A stretch of DNA of 13,730 nucleotides from Frankiales bacterium. GTDB lineage: Bacteria; Actinomycetota; Actinomycetes; Mycobacteriales; SCTD01. Location of the stretch: contig JAODNF010000226.1 of NCBI GenBank assembly GCA_025464915.1, forward strand, positions 1 to 13,730, read 5' to 3'. Position 1 is the first letter of the stretch, and the number at the start of each line of letters is the position of its first letter. The notes under the pieces are model-generated. The model did no database searches. It saw only the letters and a list, made by a program, of their open reading frames with translations, and was not told the DNA's origin. Below, piece by piece: positions 1 through 6,986 of the stretch. The position numbers were made by a program, and so were the translations under genes.

Positions 1-84
1 CCTAAGGCCGGCCACTTCGTCGTCGAGGAGGCCCCCGAGGTGTGCCTCGAGGCCCTGCGGGAGCTGCTCGCTGACACGGGTTGA
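1..84 (+). CDS. alpha/beta hydrolase, C-terminal fragment
   Basis: Only the last 27 residues lie in the window, read in frame 1 up to the TGA at 82-84. They contain Gly-His followed by FVVEEAPE. This is the usual context of the catalytic His in haloalkane-dehalogenase or epoxide-hydrolase-like alpha/beta hydrolases (the GHFVQEEAPE type of ending). The substrate cannot be told from this fragment. The next gene begins inside its last codons, so the two are probably co-transcribed. The fold assignment rests on a short C-terminal motif and is a family-level inference. Confidence 0.6.
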   Translation, partial: PKAGHFVVEEAPEVCLEALRELLADTG

Positions 85-1486
85 GCGGCTCGCCGGAGCG
101 GCAGCGCTCGCCCTCGCGCTGCTGCACCTGCTGCTCGTGCCGCACTCGGGCACGGACCTCGCGGCGCAGCAGGCGCGAGCCCACTTCGCCGCCCCGGTCG
201 ACTTCTCCTGGTACGGCGGCACGACCGCACCCGGCTACTCCGTGCTGTCGCCGTGGGTGATGTCGGCGCTCGGGGTGGCCCTGACCGGCGTCGTGGCGGC
301 CGTGCTCGGCGCGGTCCTGCTGGCCGGGTTCCTGGGCACCGTCCCGGCGTCGCTGTTGGGGGCCACCTTCGTCGTGGCCGACGTGGCGAGCGGCCGGGTG
401 ACGTTCGCCCTCGGGCTCGTCGTGGGGCTGGCAGCCGTCCGCTGGCGGTCCGGTGCGCTGGCGGTGCTGACGGCTCTCGTGAGCCCGGTCGCGGCCGTCT
501 TCGTGGCCGTGGCGGGCGCGGTCCTGGTGCTGCACCGGTTGCCACGTGGTGGGCGCCTTGTGCTCGGGGCTCTCGTCCCGACGGGGCTCATCGGGTGGCT
601 TCTCGGCGACGGCGGCGTCCAGCCGTTCCCGTGGCGCTCGGCGCTGCTCACGCTGGCGGTGCTGCTGGCCGTGGGAGTGCTGACGAACGAGCCGCTCGTC
701 CGGACCGCGTGCGGGCTGCTGGTCGTCGCAGTGGTCGTGCTGGCGCTCTCGAGCGACCCGTTCGGCAGCAACGTCCAGCGGCTCCCTCTGCTGCTCGCCG
801 GCCCGGTGCTGCTCGCGATGTCACGGTGGCGGCTGATGCCGCTCGGGCTCGTCGGTTGCCTGGTGTGGCAGCTCGCGCCGCTGCAGGGCGACCTGTCGGT
901 GGCACGGATCCCGATGGCGGCGGTGACGGCCGAGCTGCGGTCGCTCGGGTCGGTCCGTGCGGAGGTCGTCGCCCCCCGCGACCACGCCGACGTGACGACC
1001 GGCCTGCTGCTCGCCCGGGGCTGGGCCCGGCAGGTCGACGTGGGCCGGAACCCCTTGTTCTACAAGGGGACACTCACCGCACCCGCCTATGTCGCGTGGC
1101 TCCACGACAACGCCGTCGATCACGTGGCGCTGCCCCGTCACGGGTCGCTCGACATCGGCGCGACCCGTGAGGCCGCGCTGCTGCGCACGCCCATCAAGGG
1201 GGTGTCGCAGGTCTGGCACGACGCCGACTGGACGGTCTGGCGCGTCGACGGCGCCCAGCCCCTCGTCCCCGGCCTGGTGTCCGCCTCCCGCCGCGGACTC
1301 GTCGTCGCCCCGCTGCCAGCCGCCGCCGCGGCACCGGGTGGACGGCGGGTGGTGCGCATCCACTGGAACCACTGGCTGTCGCTGGAGGGCGAAGGTTGCA
1401 TCGAGCCCGACGGACGCTGGGTCTCCTTGACGGCGACCGAGCGGGTGACGATCACGAGCAGCTGGCACCCGCGGGGGCACTGCTGA
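71..1486 (+). CDS. polytopic GT-C-like membrane protein with extracytoplasmic C-terminal domain
   Basis: About 471 residues if translation starts at the CTG at 71. That start has a GGGAG ribosome binding site at 58-62, and it keeps a first hydrophobic helix (residues about 6-23) followed by PHSGTDLAAQQARAHF. The first ATG/GTG/TTG-type start in this frame is GTG 137, which would delete that helix and has no ribosome binding site. Some 9-10 hydrophobic segments follow up to about residue 280. Then comes a soluble domain with LARGWARQVD, NPLFYKGTLTAP, YVAWLHDNAVDHVALP and a C-terminal HWNHWLSLEGEG. This pattern matches a conserved actinobacterial membrane-protein family annotated as uncharacterised or 6-pyruvoyl-tetrahydropterin-synthase-related. 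I recall the family from memory. An envelope glycosyltransferase-like role is inference only. The gene overlaps the upstream hydrolase by 14 bases. Confidence 0.75.
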   Translation: MTRVERLAGAAALALALLHLLLVPHSGTDLAAQQARAHFAAPVDFSWYGGTTAPGYSVLSPWVMSALGVALTGVVAAVLGAVLLAGFLGTVPASLLGATFVVADVASGRVTFALGLVVGLAAVRWRSGALAVLTALVSPVAAVFVAVAGAVLVLHRLPRGGRLVLGALVPTGLIGWLLGDGGVQPFPWRSALLTLAVLLAVGVLTNEPLVRTACGLLVVAVVVLALSSDPFGSNVQRLPLLLAGPVLLAMSRWRLMPLGLVGCLVWQLAPLQGDLSVARIPMAAVTAELRSLGSVRAEVVAPRDHADVTTGLLLARGWARQVDVGRNPLFYKGTLTAPAYVAWLHDNAVDHVALPRHGSLDIGATREAALLRTPIKGVSQVWHDADWTVWRVDGAQPLVPGLVSASRRGLVVAPLPAAAAAPGGRRVVRIHWNHWLSLEGEGCIEPDGRWVSLTATERVTITSSWHPRGHC

Positions 1487-1491
1487 CCGAC

Positions 1492-1552
1492 CGCGAATGG
1501 ACACTGCGCCGCGGTTTCCGGGCCGAGAACCACAGCGCAGTGTCCATTCGCG
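1492..1552. repeat. perfect 18-bp inverted repeat between convergent genes; bidirectional terminator candidate
   Basis: The arms CGCGAATGGACACTGCGC (1492-1509) and GCGCAGTGTCCATTCGCG (1535-1552) are perfect reverse complements around a 25-base loop. Inside the loop GGTT (1513-1516) can pair with AACC (1528-1531). The element begins 6 bases after the stop of the upstream plus-strand gene and ends 5 bases before the stop of the minus-strand gene, exactly where a two-way terminator would sit. There is no T-tract, as is usual for terminators in very GC-rich actinobacteria. It could also be a copy of a dispersed palindromic repeat. Confidence 0.85.
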
Positions 1553-1557
1553 CAGGG

Positions 1558-3015
1558 CTACGATCGGGCCCAGAGCTCGGCGTCGACCCGGCCGCGGTGG
1601 CTCGCGAAGACCCGGTGGAAGTGGGCGTCCGCGTAGGCCGTCGTCGTGGCGTTCCACTCGTCGGTCTCGTCGGGGGAGCGGTAGAGCAGCAGGTAGTCGG
1701 CCTTCCCGAGCTGGCTGACGGTGTCCCGCTGCCACTGCTCGTCGGCGACGAACCCCTGCGGGTAGAACGGCTTGTCGTGCGGCCAGTCGGTGTTCTGCGT
1801 CAGCGCGACGCCGCGCCCGTCGATCCAGGACGGGCAGGTCCTCGAGGGCGCGATGAGACGGTCGGCCGCGACGGCGAGCGAGATCGCCTCGTAGAACACG
1901 CACGAGCCCTGGGGCACCAGTGCCCGGACCTGCGACAGGTCGCCCTGACCGGGGTAGTCGCTCGTGACGTCGTGCACGGAGAACCCGGTGAAGACCAGCG
2001 TGAGGGCAGCCAGTGCGAGGGCGCCGGCCCGGCGGGCCTCGAGTGAGCAGGCGAGCAGAGCGAGAGGAGGCACGAGGAACGCGCCGTAGTGGGGGAAGTA
2101 GGACGGGGAGTTGACGAACGCGAGCGCCCCGATGCCCGTGACCAGGATCCAGAGCGTGTACGCCGACTGGGGTCGCCGTCGCTCCCACGACACCGGAACC
2201 GCGACGACCGCCGCCACGCAGGCGAGCAGGACCAGCAGCGCCAGCGGGTGACCGATCCGCGGGTCGAGGACCCGGACCAGCCCACCGGAGGTGTTGTCCG
2301 CGGGACGGCTCAGCTGGGTGGTCATGACGTCGTGCCAGACCGTGACGGGATCGGTGATCGCGAACGGGAGGATCAGGACGCCCGACCCGAGCCCAAGGCC
2401 CGCCACCAGGGGCTTCAGCAGCGTGCGGCGGTGGCTGATGACGAGCCAGAGCAGGATCGCCACGACGTACGCCCCGGCGAAGACCTTGCAGCCGACGCCG
2501 GCGATCAGGAGCACACCCGCCAGCACGGCGCGCTGCCTGGTGAGAGCGACCACCGCGAGCAGGCAGAACAGGTTGACCAGGGGTTCGAGCAGGACGGTGT
2601 GCTCGGCCACGACGGAGTCGGGCATCACGGCGTACAGGGCCGCCGCGACGAGCGCCGCGCGCGGTGACGCCTTGGGCAGCCCGAGGACCAGCCGGTGGAC
2701 CAGCAGCACGTTCGCGACGCCGACCGCGACCATCAGGACGCGCGCGGAGGCCAGGCCGGTCGGGTCCCCGAACCACGACCCGATCAGCGCGCTGGGGAGC
2801 AGCAGGACGCTCGTGACCGGCGGGTGCACGATCAGGAAGTCGCGGTAGGGCACCAGCCCGTCGAGCAGCATCCGCGAGGCGCCGTAGTAGACGCCGTCGT
2901 CGACCTCCATGACGCCGAGGAACGTGTGCGGCTGGAAGAACGGGTAGGCGCGGAGCGCGATCGCGACCAGGCTGACGAGGACGAGCAGCGGCGTGGATCG
3001 GGCCGCTCGGGTCAT
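1558..3015 (-). CDS. GT39/ArnT-like (GT-C) membrane glycosyltransferase
   Basis: 485 residues from ATG 3015. It has an N-terminal hydrophobic helix (about 8-24), then EVDDGVYYGASRMLLDGLVPYRDFLIVHPP at about 37-66. This matches the first extracytoplasmic loop of GT39/PMT_2 proteins, where the acidic pair (here D39-D40) is taken to be catalytic and YRDF-xxVHPP is a hallmark. About 9-10 further helices follow, then a soluble C-terminal part of about 130 residues. Such enzymes transfer a sugar from a polyprenyl-phosphate carrier to an acceptor outside the membrane. Donor and acceptor cannot be told from sequence. It diverges from the lysozyme gene over a 49-base spacer and seems to be translated from a leaderless transcript. 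A longer reading to 3267 would run through the lysozyme gene and is unlikely. Confidence 0.85.
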   Translation of the reverse strand: MTRAARSTPLLVLVSLVAIALRAYPFFQPHTFLGVMEVDDGVYYGASRMLLDGLVPYRDFLIVHPPVTSVLLLPSALIGSWFGDPTGLASARVLMVAVGVANVLLVHRLVLGLPKASPRAALVAAALYAVMPDSVVAEHTVLLEPLVNLFCLLAVVALTRQRAVLAGVLLIAGVGCKVFAGAYVVAILLWLVISHRRTLLKPLVAGLGLGSGVLILPFAITDPVTVWHDVMTTQLSRPADNTSGGLVRVLDPRIGHPLALLVLLACVAAVVAVPVSWERRRPQSAYTLWILVTGIGALAFVNSPSYFPHYGAFLVPPLALLACSLEARRAGALALAALTLVFTGFSVHDVTSDYPGQGDLSQVRALVPQGSCVFYEAISLAVAADRLIAPSRTCPSWIDGRGVALTQNTDWPHDKPFYPQGFVADEQWQRDTVSQLGKADYLLLYRSPDETDEWNATTTAYADAHFHRVFASHRGRVDAELWARS

Positions 3016-3022
3016 CGCAAGA

Positions 3023-3028
3023 ACGTTA
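3023..3028 (-). promoter_or_regulatory. -10 element (TAACGT) of a leaderless-type promoter
   Basis: On the minus strand TAACGT fits the actinobacterial TAnnnT -10 pattern and ends 7 bases before the ATG at 3015. Transcription would therefore begin at or next to the start codon. No Shine-Dalgarno sequence fits in the space. No convincing -35 box is visible. Confidence 0.5.
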
Positions 3029-3052
3029 CCCGCGGGACACCCACCTCTCGGA

Positions 3053-3058
3053 TAGCGT
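3053..3058 (+). promoter_or_regulatory. -10 element (TAGCGT) of a leaderless-type promoter
   Basis: TAGCGT fits TAnnnT and is followed by exactly 6 bases and the GTG at 3065, so the transcript would start at the GTG. No clear -35 box is seen 16-18 bases upstream. The bases GGAG at 3062-3065 run into the start codon and are too close to serve as a ribosome binding site. Confidence 0.5.
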
Positions 3059-3064
3059 GCTGGA

Positions 3065-4942
3065 GTGCGCCGATTGCTTCCCCTGCTCCTGCTGCTTCCC
3101 GTGCTCCTGGCCGTCCCCGCGCGGGCGGCGACGACCGTGCTCGAGGGCGTCGACACCTCTTCGTACCAGCACGGGAACGGCGCGGCGATCAACTGGACCG
3201 CTCTGCGGGACGAGGGCCGCCGGTTCGTCTTCCTGCGGGCGACGTCCAACGCCAAGGCCGACGCCAACTTCGCCCAGGACTGGCGCGACGCCGCGGCGGC
3301 CGGGCTGTTCCACGGCGCCTACCACTACGCCAAGCCGGGTGCCAGCAGCGGCAAGCTGCAGGCCGACTTCTTCGCCGACGCCATCGGTGACCAGTCGACG
3401 CCCGGCACGCTGCCCCCGGTCCTCGACCTCGAGGAGAGCGGTGGGCTGTCCGTCTCGTCGCTGCGATCCTGGGCGCAGGCGTTCCTCACCGAGCTGGAAG
3501 CTCGCACCGGGCGGGTGCCGATCCTCTACACGAACCCGAACAGCTGGCACGTGCTGATGGGCGACTCGACGGCGTTCTCCCGCTACCCGCTGTGGGAGGC
3601 GCACTACACGAGCAAGGCCCAGCCGAACCCGATCGCCGGTTGGAGCAGCTGGACCTTCTGGCAGTACACCTCCTCCGGCTCGAGCAGCGGGATCTCCGGA
3701 GCCGTCGACCAGGACCGCTTCAACGGCTCCTCGCTCGACCTCGGTGTGCTCGCGAACTCGGGGACCTGGGGGCCGCCCTCGTCGACCGCGGCCGAGAGCG
3801 ACCCGACGCCCACGCTGGCGTGCGGCGGCTACACGGGAATCACCCCGCAGCGCGTCCTCGACACCCGATCGGGCTCCGGTCCGGTCTCGGGCCAGATCAC
3901 CGTCACCCTGCCCTCGTCCGTACCCGTCGACGCTGCCGCCGTGCAGCTGGACGTGACCGCTGTCGAGGCATCCGGGCCCGGGTACCTGCGGGTGGCCGCG
4001 GCAGGCAGCCAGCCGACGACGACCGCACTGACCTACGGCACCCATCGCAGCACCACCGGGCTCGTCACGACCAAGGCGGACGGGAACCGGCAGGTGACCG
4101 TGTCCGTCCTCGGGACCGCCGTCGACCTGGTGGTGGACGTCACGGGCTACTTCGGAGCGGGGGGTGCCCTCTGGCACAGCACGGCTCCGACCCGGGCCGC
4201 GGACTCCCGCACGGGCAACCGGCTGCCGCAGGGCCCGTTGTCCGGGCCGGTGGACCTGGACCTCTCGAGCCTGGTCCCCGCCACCGCGACCGGCGTGTAC
4301 CTCGACGTGTCGGCGGTGAACCCGACAGGTCTCGGCTACGTCCGGCTCGGGGCGGCCGGCTCCACCCCGACGACCACCGTCCTCACCTACGACCGAGGCG
4401 GCTCCACCACCGGCCTCGCCGTCTCCGCCACGGGGGGCCAGCACGTCGCACTGACCGCCAACGGCGCCCCGACCGACCTCGTGGTCGACCTCCTCGGCTG
4501 GTTCGACACCGCGGGGTCCGACGGCTCGTACTGCACGGTCGCCCCGCAGCGCTTCCTCGACACCCGCACCGGGCTCGGGGCGTCGGGTCCGGGCCAGGGG
4601 CCGCTCGGCCTCACCCTGCCGTCCGGCGTCCCCTCGTCCGCCGTCGCGGTCGTACTCGACGCCTCCGCCGTGGCGCCGCACGGCCCGGGCTTCGTCCGGG
4701 TGACCACCGTCGGCCAGGAGGCCACGACGACCAGCCTCAACCTCATCCGTGGGCGCAGCGTCACCGGGCTGATCGTCGTGCCGGTGCAGCAGGGGCAGGT
4801 CGTCGCCGGCGTCTACGGTGCCGACACCGATCTGGTCCTCGACCTCGTCGGGTACATCGGGCCGTCGCCGGCTCCGACACCGTCCCCCTCGCCATCGGGG
4901 TCGCCGTCCGCCTCGCCGTCCGCCTCGCCGTCGAGCAGCTAG
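3065..4942 (+). CDS. secreted GH25 muramidase (lysozyme) with three C-terminal surface repeats
   Basis: 625 residues. A signal peptide (RRLLPLLLLLPVLLAVPARA) should be cut after ARA at about residue 21. The GH25 domain spans about 26-225. It has GVDTSSYQ (D30), the catalytic LDLE pair (D121, E123), HGAYHYAKP, ILYTNPNSW and a closing WTFWQYTSSG...VDQDRFNGS. GH25 enzymes cleave the N-acetylmuramyl-beta-1,4-GlcNAc bond of peptidoglycan. Three repeats of about 110 residues follow (about 254-364, 370-483, 489-599). Each opens with a PQRVLDTR-like motif (degenerate as PTRAADSR in the second), has xTTTxLxY/N then TGL, and closes with DLVVDVTGYF or a close variant. The tail is a Pro/Ser-rich stretch (about 600-625) ending without a sorting signal. 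The GTG start follows a -10-like element by 6 bases. The stop codon shares CTAG with the convergent gene. Confidence 0.92.
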   Translation: MRRLLPLLLLLPVLLAVPARAATTVLEGVDTSSYQHGNGAAINWTALRDEGRRFVFLRATSNAKADANFAQDWRDAAAAGLFHGAYHYAKPGASSGKLQADFFADAIGDQSTPGTLPPVLDLEESGGLSVSSLRSWAQAFLTELEARTGRVPILYTNPNSWHVLMGDSTAFSRYPLWEAHYTSKAQPNPIAGWSSWTFWQYTSSGSSSGISGAVDQDRFNGSSLDLGVLANSGTWGPPSSTAAESDPTPTLACGGYTGITPQRVLDTRSGSGPVSGQITVTLPSSVPVDAAAVQLDVTAVEASGPGYLRVAAAGSQPTTTALTYGTHRSTTGLVTTKADGNRQVTVSVLGTAVDLVVDVTGYFGAGGALWHSTAPTRAADSRTGNRLPQGPLSGPVDLDLSSLVPATATGVYLDVSAVNPTGLGYVRLGAAGSTPTTTVLTYDRGGSTTGLAVSATGGQHVALTANGAPTDLVVDLLGWFDTAGSDGSYCTVAPQRFLDTRTGLGASGPGQGPLGLTLPSGVPSSAVAVVLDASAVAPHGPGFVRVTTVGQEATTTSLNLIRGRSVTGLIVVPVQQGQVVAGVYGADTDLVLDLVGYIGPSPAPTPSPSPSGSPSASPSASPSSS

Positions 4943-5355
4943 AGCGGGCGCTTGTAGCCGACGAGGTGGCTGTAGCGCGGCGTCGCGGCGAACTGCTCGA
5001 ACGTCCAGACGGCCGGCTTGCCGACCTCCTTGCACAGGTGCACGACCTCGGTGTCGCTGCAGACGACGCCGCAGTGCGCGCCGTAGGCCTGCTCGCGGTC
5101 GTGGAACAGCACCAGGTCGAGCGGCTGCGGGGTCAGGACGACCTTGGTCACGTCGTTGTCGCGCCAGAGCTCGGCGGACCGGAGGTCGGGGATGCGCTTG
5201 CCGAAGTGCGCGAGCAGCTCGTAGGCGAACAGGTTGTCGTCGGCGCCGAGCGCCAGCTCGCTGCGGGGGACCGCGCCCGGGAAGCGGTCGGCGTCCCAGC
5301 GGACGTCCCAGAACGCGGCGGGTACGTCCTTCAGCAGCGCCGGCAGCGTGTCCAT
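4939..5355 (-). CDS. small NlpC/P60-like protein, probably lacking the catalytic Cys
   Basis: 138 residues with no signal peptide. The sequence NLFAYELLAHFGKRIPDLRSAELW (41-64), DLVLFHDREQAYGAHCGVV (80-98), EVVHLCKEVGKPAVW (103-117) and RYSHLVGYKRP resembles small actinobacterial NlpC/P60-like proteins. The two His positions expected for the fold are present (H94, H106). In homologues as I recall them, the segment before LFAYE reads NC-x with the nucleophilic Cys, but here it is D39-D40-N41. Cys residues at 95, 99 and 108 are elsewhere. It may therefore be non-catalytic. It converges on the lysozyme gene, and the two stop codons overlap in CTAG (4939-4942). The start ATG 5355 is preceded by TAGAGT and 5 bases, again without a Shine-Dalgarno sequence. 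Confidence 0.75.
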   Translation of the reverse strand: MDTLPALLKDVPAAFWDVRWDADRFPGAVPRSELALGADDNLFAYELLAHFGKRIPDLRSAELWRDNDVTKVVLTPQPLDLVLFHDREQAYGAHCGVVCSDTEVVHLCKEVGKPAVWTFEQFAATPRYSHLVGYKRPL

Positions 5356-5360
5356 GGCGG

Positions 5361-5366
5361 ACTCTA
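5361..5366 (-). promoter_or_regulatory. -10 element (TAGAGT) of a leaderless-type promoter
   Basis: The minus-strand TAGAGT ends 5 bases before ATG 5355 and fits TAnnnT. Initiation would fall at or just after the start codon's first base, slightly tighter than at the other genes, so confidence is lower. Confidence 0.4.
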
Positions 5367-5418
5367 ACCCGATCCGGCCGAGGGAATGATTGAACGATCA
5401 AGCAACGTTGTGAGCGTC

Positions 5419-5694
5419 ATGGAGACGAGCACTGCACATGTCCTGACAAGCTCCCCCGACCGCTACGCGAAGCAGCTCGCGAGCCACCTCGGACGCAAGG
5501 CGGAGGTCCGCGACGAGGAGGCGGGGCAGCGCATCGTGATCGGCGCCGGGTCGTGCCTGCTCGAGTGCGGTGACGACCTCGTCCTGCACGCCGAGGCGCC
5601 GGACACCGAGACGCTCGAGCGCGTCAAGACCGTCGTCGCCAGCCACCTGGAGCGGTTCGGCTCGCGCAACGAGCTCGTCGTGTCATGGGCCTGA
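5419..5694 (+). CDS. DUF2218 family protein
   Basis: 91 residues: TSTAHVLTSSPDRYAKQLASHLGRKAEVR, then RIVIGAGSCLLE, then HLERFGSRNELVVSW. This is the full-length pattern of the DUF2218 family, whose members are about 90-100 residues and often start PTSTAHV. Their biochemical role is unknown to me. ATG 5419 was chosen because it gives the family-like N-terminus. In-frame ATG 5386 abuts an AGGGA with no spacing and GTG 5410 has no ribosome binding site. The last 10 bases overlap the start of the SDR gene, which suggests translational coupling. A locally AT-richer patch with short inverted arms (5387-5401) lies upstream. Confidence 0.85.
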   Translation: METSTAHVLTSSPDRYAKQLASHLGRKAEVRDEEAGQRIVIGAGSCLLECGDDLVLHAEAPDTETLERVKTVVASHLERFGSRNELVVSWA

Positions 5695-6473
5695 TCGGGG
5701 TCACGGGCGCGACCGGTCGCGTCGGCGGCCTGGTCGCCGCCGCGCTGAAGGACCGTGGCGTCGAGCAGCGGCTGCTCGTCCGGGATCCCTCGAAGGTCAC
5801 GGGCTTCGACGACGTCGTGCGGTCGTCGTACGACGAGCCGGCCGGACTCGACGGGGTCGCGACCCTGTTGATGGTCTCTGCCGCGGAGCACCCCGACCGG
5901 GTGGGCCAGCACCTTCGCTTCCTCGACGCCGTCGCGGCCGCCGGCGTCGAGCGCGTCGTCTACACGTCCTTCCTCGGCGCAGCGCCCGACTCGACGTTCA
6001 CCCTGGCCCGGCACCACTGGGCGACCGAGCGCAAGCTCAGGGAGCTCGGCATCGCGTTCGTCGCGCTCCGCGACTCCCTGTACGCCGACTTCCTGCCGTT
6101 CATGAAGGCTGCGGACGGCGTCGTCCGCGGCCCCGCAGGCGACGGGGAGTTCGCTCCTGTCGCGATCACCGACGTCGCCGACGCTGCCGTCGCCGCGCTG
6201 CTCGACCCGTCGCTCGTCGGTTCCTTCGACCTGACCGGTCCGCGGCTCGTCACCTTCGCCGAGGCCGCCGCGTTCGTGGGCGCGACCTTCGTCGACGAGA
6301 CCGTCGAGGAGGCCTGGGCCTCCCGGCGCGGGCTGGCCGAGGACTGGGAGCTCGAGGGCTGGATCACCTCCTACCTCGGCGTCCGCTCCGGCGAGCTGGC
6401 CTTCGTGTCCGACGGCGTCCGGCAGCTGACCGGCCGCGAGCCCACGTCCCTCGAGGACCTGTTCGCCCGATGA
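5685..6473 (+). CDS. NmrA/QOR2-like NAD(P)-binding atypical SDR
   Basis: 262 residues. The N-terminus LIGVTGATGRVGG (3-15) is the Rossmann TGATGxxG of atypical SDRs. TLLMVSAAEHPDRVGQHLRFLDAVAAAGVERVVYTSFLGAAPDSTFTLARHHWATERKLRE (60-120) and the following RDSLYADFLP are typical of the NmrA-like or NAD(P)H:quinone oxidoreductase type 2 group. The classical YxxxK catalytic pair is not seen, as is normal for this group. The substrate is unknown; quinone reduction or redox sensing is family-based inference. The start ATG 5685 lies inside the DUF2218 gene. The stop overlaps an ATGA (6470-6473) that could couple to the next, decayed gene. Confidence 0.88.
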   Translation: MGLIGVTGATGRVGGLVAAALKDRGVEQRLLVRDPSKVTGFDDVVRSSYDEPAGLDGVATLLMVSAAEHPDRVGQHLRFLDAVAAAGVERVVYTSFLGAAPDSTFTLARHHWATERKLRELGIAFVALRDSLYADFLPFMKAADGVVRGPAGDGEFAPVAITDVADAAVAALLDPSLVGSFDLTGPRLVTFAEAAAFVGATFVDETVEEAWASRRGLAEDWELEGWITSYLGVRSGELAFVSDGVRQLTGREPTSLEDLFAR

Positions 6474-6529
6474 GCTCCGCACCTCCGGGTCGTCTTCATC
6501 TGCAAGGCACCGACCAGGAGGCGATCACC

Positions 6530-6857
6530 GTGGCGCAGAAGATCCTCACCAACCTGTGGTTCGACGACCAGGCCGAGGCGGCCGTCGCGTTCTACTGCTC
6601 GCTGTTCAAGGACTCCCGGGTCGTCAGCATCGCCGATCGACTACTTCTGGGACGCGCTCATCGCCGACGGCGGCGCCGAGTCCCAGTGCGGCTGGTGCAA
6701 GGACCGCTGGGGCATGAACTGGCAGGTCGTGCCGAAGGGCATGGAGGAGTTCATGGGCGGGTCGGACCCGGCCCGCACCGAGCGCGCCATGAAGGCGATG
6801 TTCACGATGACGAGGATCGACATCGCCGCCCTGCAGGCCGCCGCCGACGCCGGTTGA
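6530..6857 (+). pseudogene. VOC/PhnB-like (3-demethylubiquinone methyltransferase-like fold) pseudogene
   Basis: The 5' part, from GTG 6530 with AGGAGG at 6516-6521, reads VAQKILTNLWFDDQAEAAVAFY then SLFKDSRVVSIAD. This is the standard N-terminus of PhnB-like VOC proteins (PF06983 type). At about 6634-6640 this frame passes into unrelated sequence. From 6636 a frame shifted by one base reads IDYFWDALIADGG, then ESQCGWCKDRWGMNWQVVP, ending AAADAG and TGA. This is the normal C-terminal half of the same family. The parts total about 108 residues against roughly 160 in intact members, so about 50-60 central residues are missing and the frame is broken. A deletion not divisible by three is the simplest cause. 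An assembly error is the alternative. ATG 6470 is a possible coupled start. Confidence 0.85.
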
Positions 6858-6865
6858 GCGACCCT

Positions 6866-6935
6866 GCTCCGGTTGTTCACCGGCACGCCGCCGTCCCACG
6901 CTCAGATCAGACAAGCCGTGGTGAACAACCGGAGC
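6866..6935. repeat. perfect 16-bp inverted repeat, terminator candidate
   Basis: The arms GCTCCGGTTGTTCACC (6866-6881) and GGTGAACAACCGGAGC (6920-6935) are perfect reverse complements around a 38-base loop. In RNA the stem extends through a U-G pair (6865/6936) and two C-G pairs (6863-6864/6937-6938) to 19 pairs. It begins 8 bases after the stop of the VOC remnant and ends about 50 bases before the next start. Its sequence differs from the 1492-1552 element, but the layout (long perfect arms, large loop, gene end) is the same. Confidence 0.85.
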
Positions 6936-6986
6936 GGGCGTGTTCTTGCTTCGGGGACACCCCATCGGGCGTGCGAGGAAGTTCAC

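Noticed and set aside
821..2776. 651-codon open frame on the minus strand
   Set aside because: It is Arg/Gly/Pro-rich with no motifs and lies across two well-supported genes. Long antisense frames are expected at this GC content.
4899..4932. 12-base tandem repeat at the end of the lysozyme gene
   Set aside because: It encodes the Pro/Ser/Ala tail (SPSASPSASP) and is ordinary low-complexity coding repetition with only about two copies, not a separate repeat element.
3592..5367. 591-codon open frame on the plus strand overlapping the lysozyme gene
   Set aside because: It is Arg/Pro/His-rich low-complexity translation in a wrong frame of the GH25 gene.
3026..5401. 791-codon open frame on the minus strand
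   Set aside because: It runs antisense to the whole GH25 gene, whose catalytic motifs and repeats are unambiguous. Its composition is that of a GC-rich shadow frame.
5387..5401. AT-richer patch with short inverted arms (TGAT/ATCA, TTGA/TCAA) before the DUF2218 gene
   Set aside because: The arms are only 4 bases and no clear -10 follows. It may be an operator, but the sequence alone does not support a call.
6873..6986. N-terminal extension of the c-di-GMP enzyme from TTG 6873
   Set aside because: The start lies inside the 6866-6881 hairpin arm and has no ribosome binding site. GTG 6987 has AGGAAG at good spacing.
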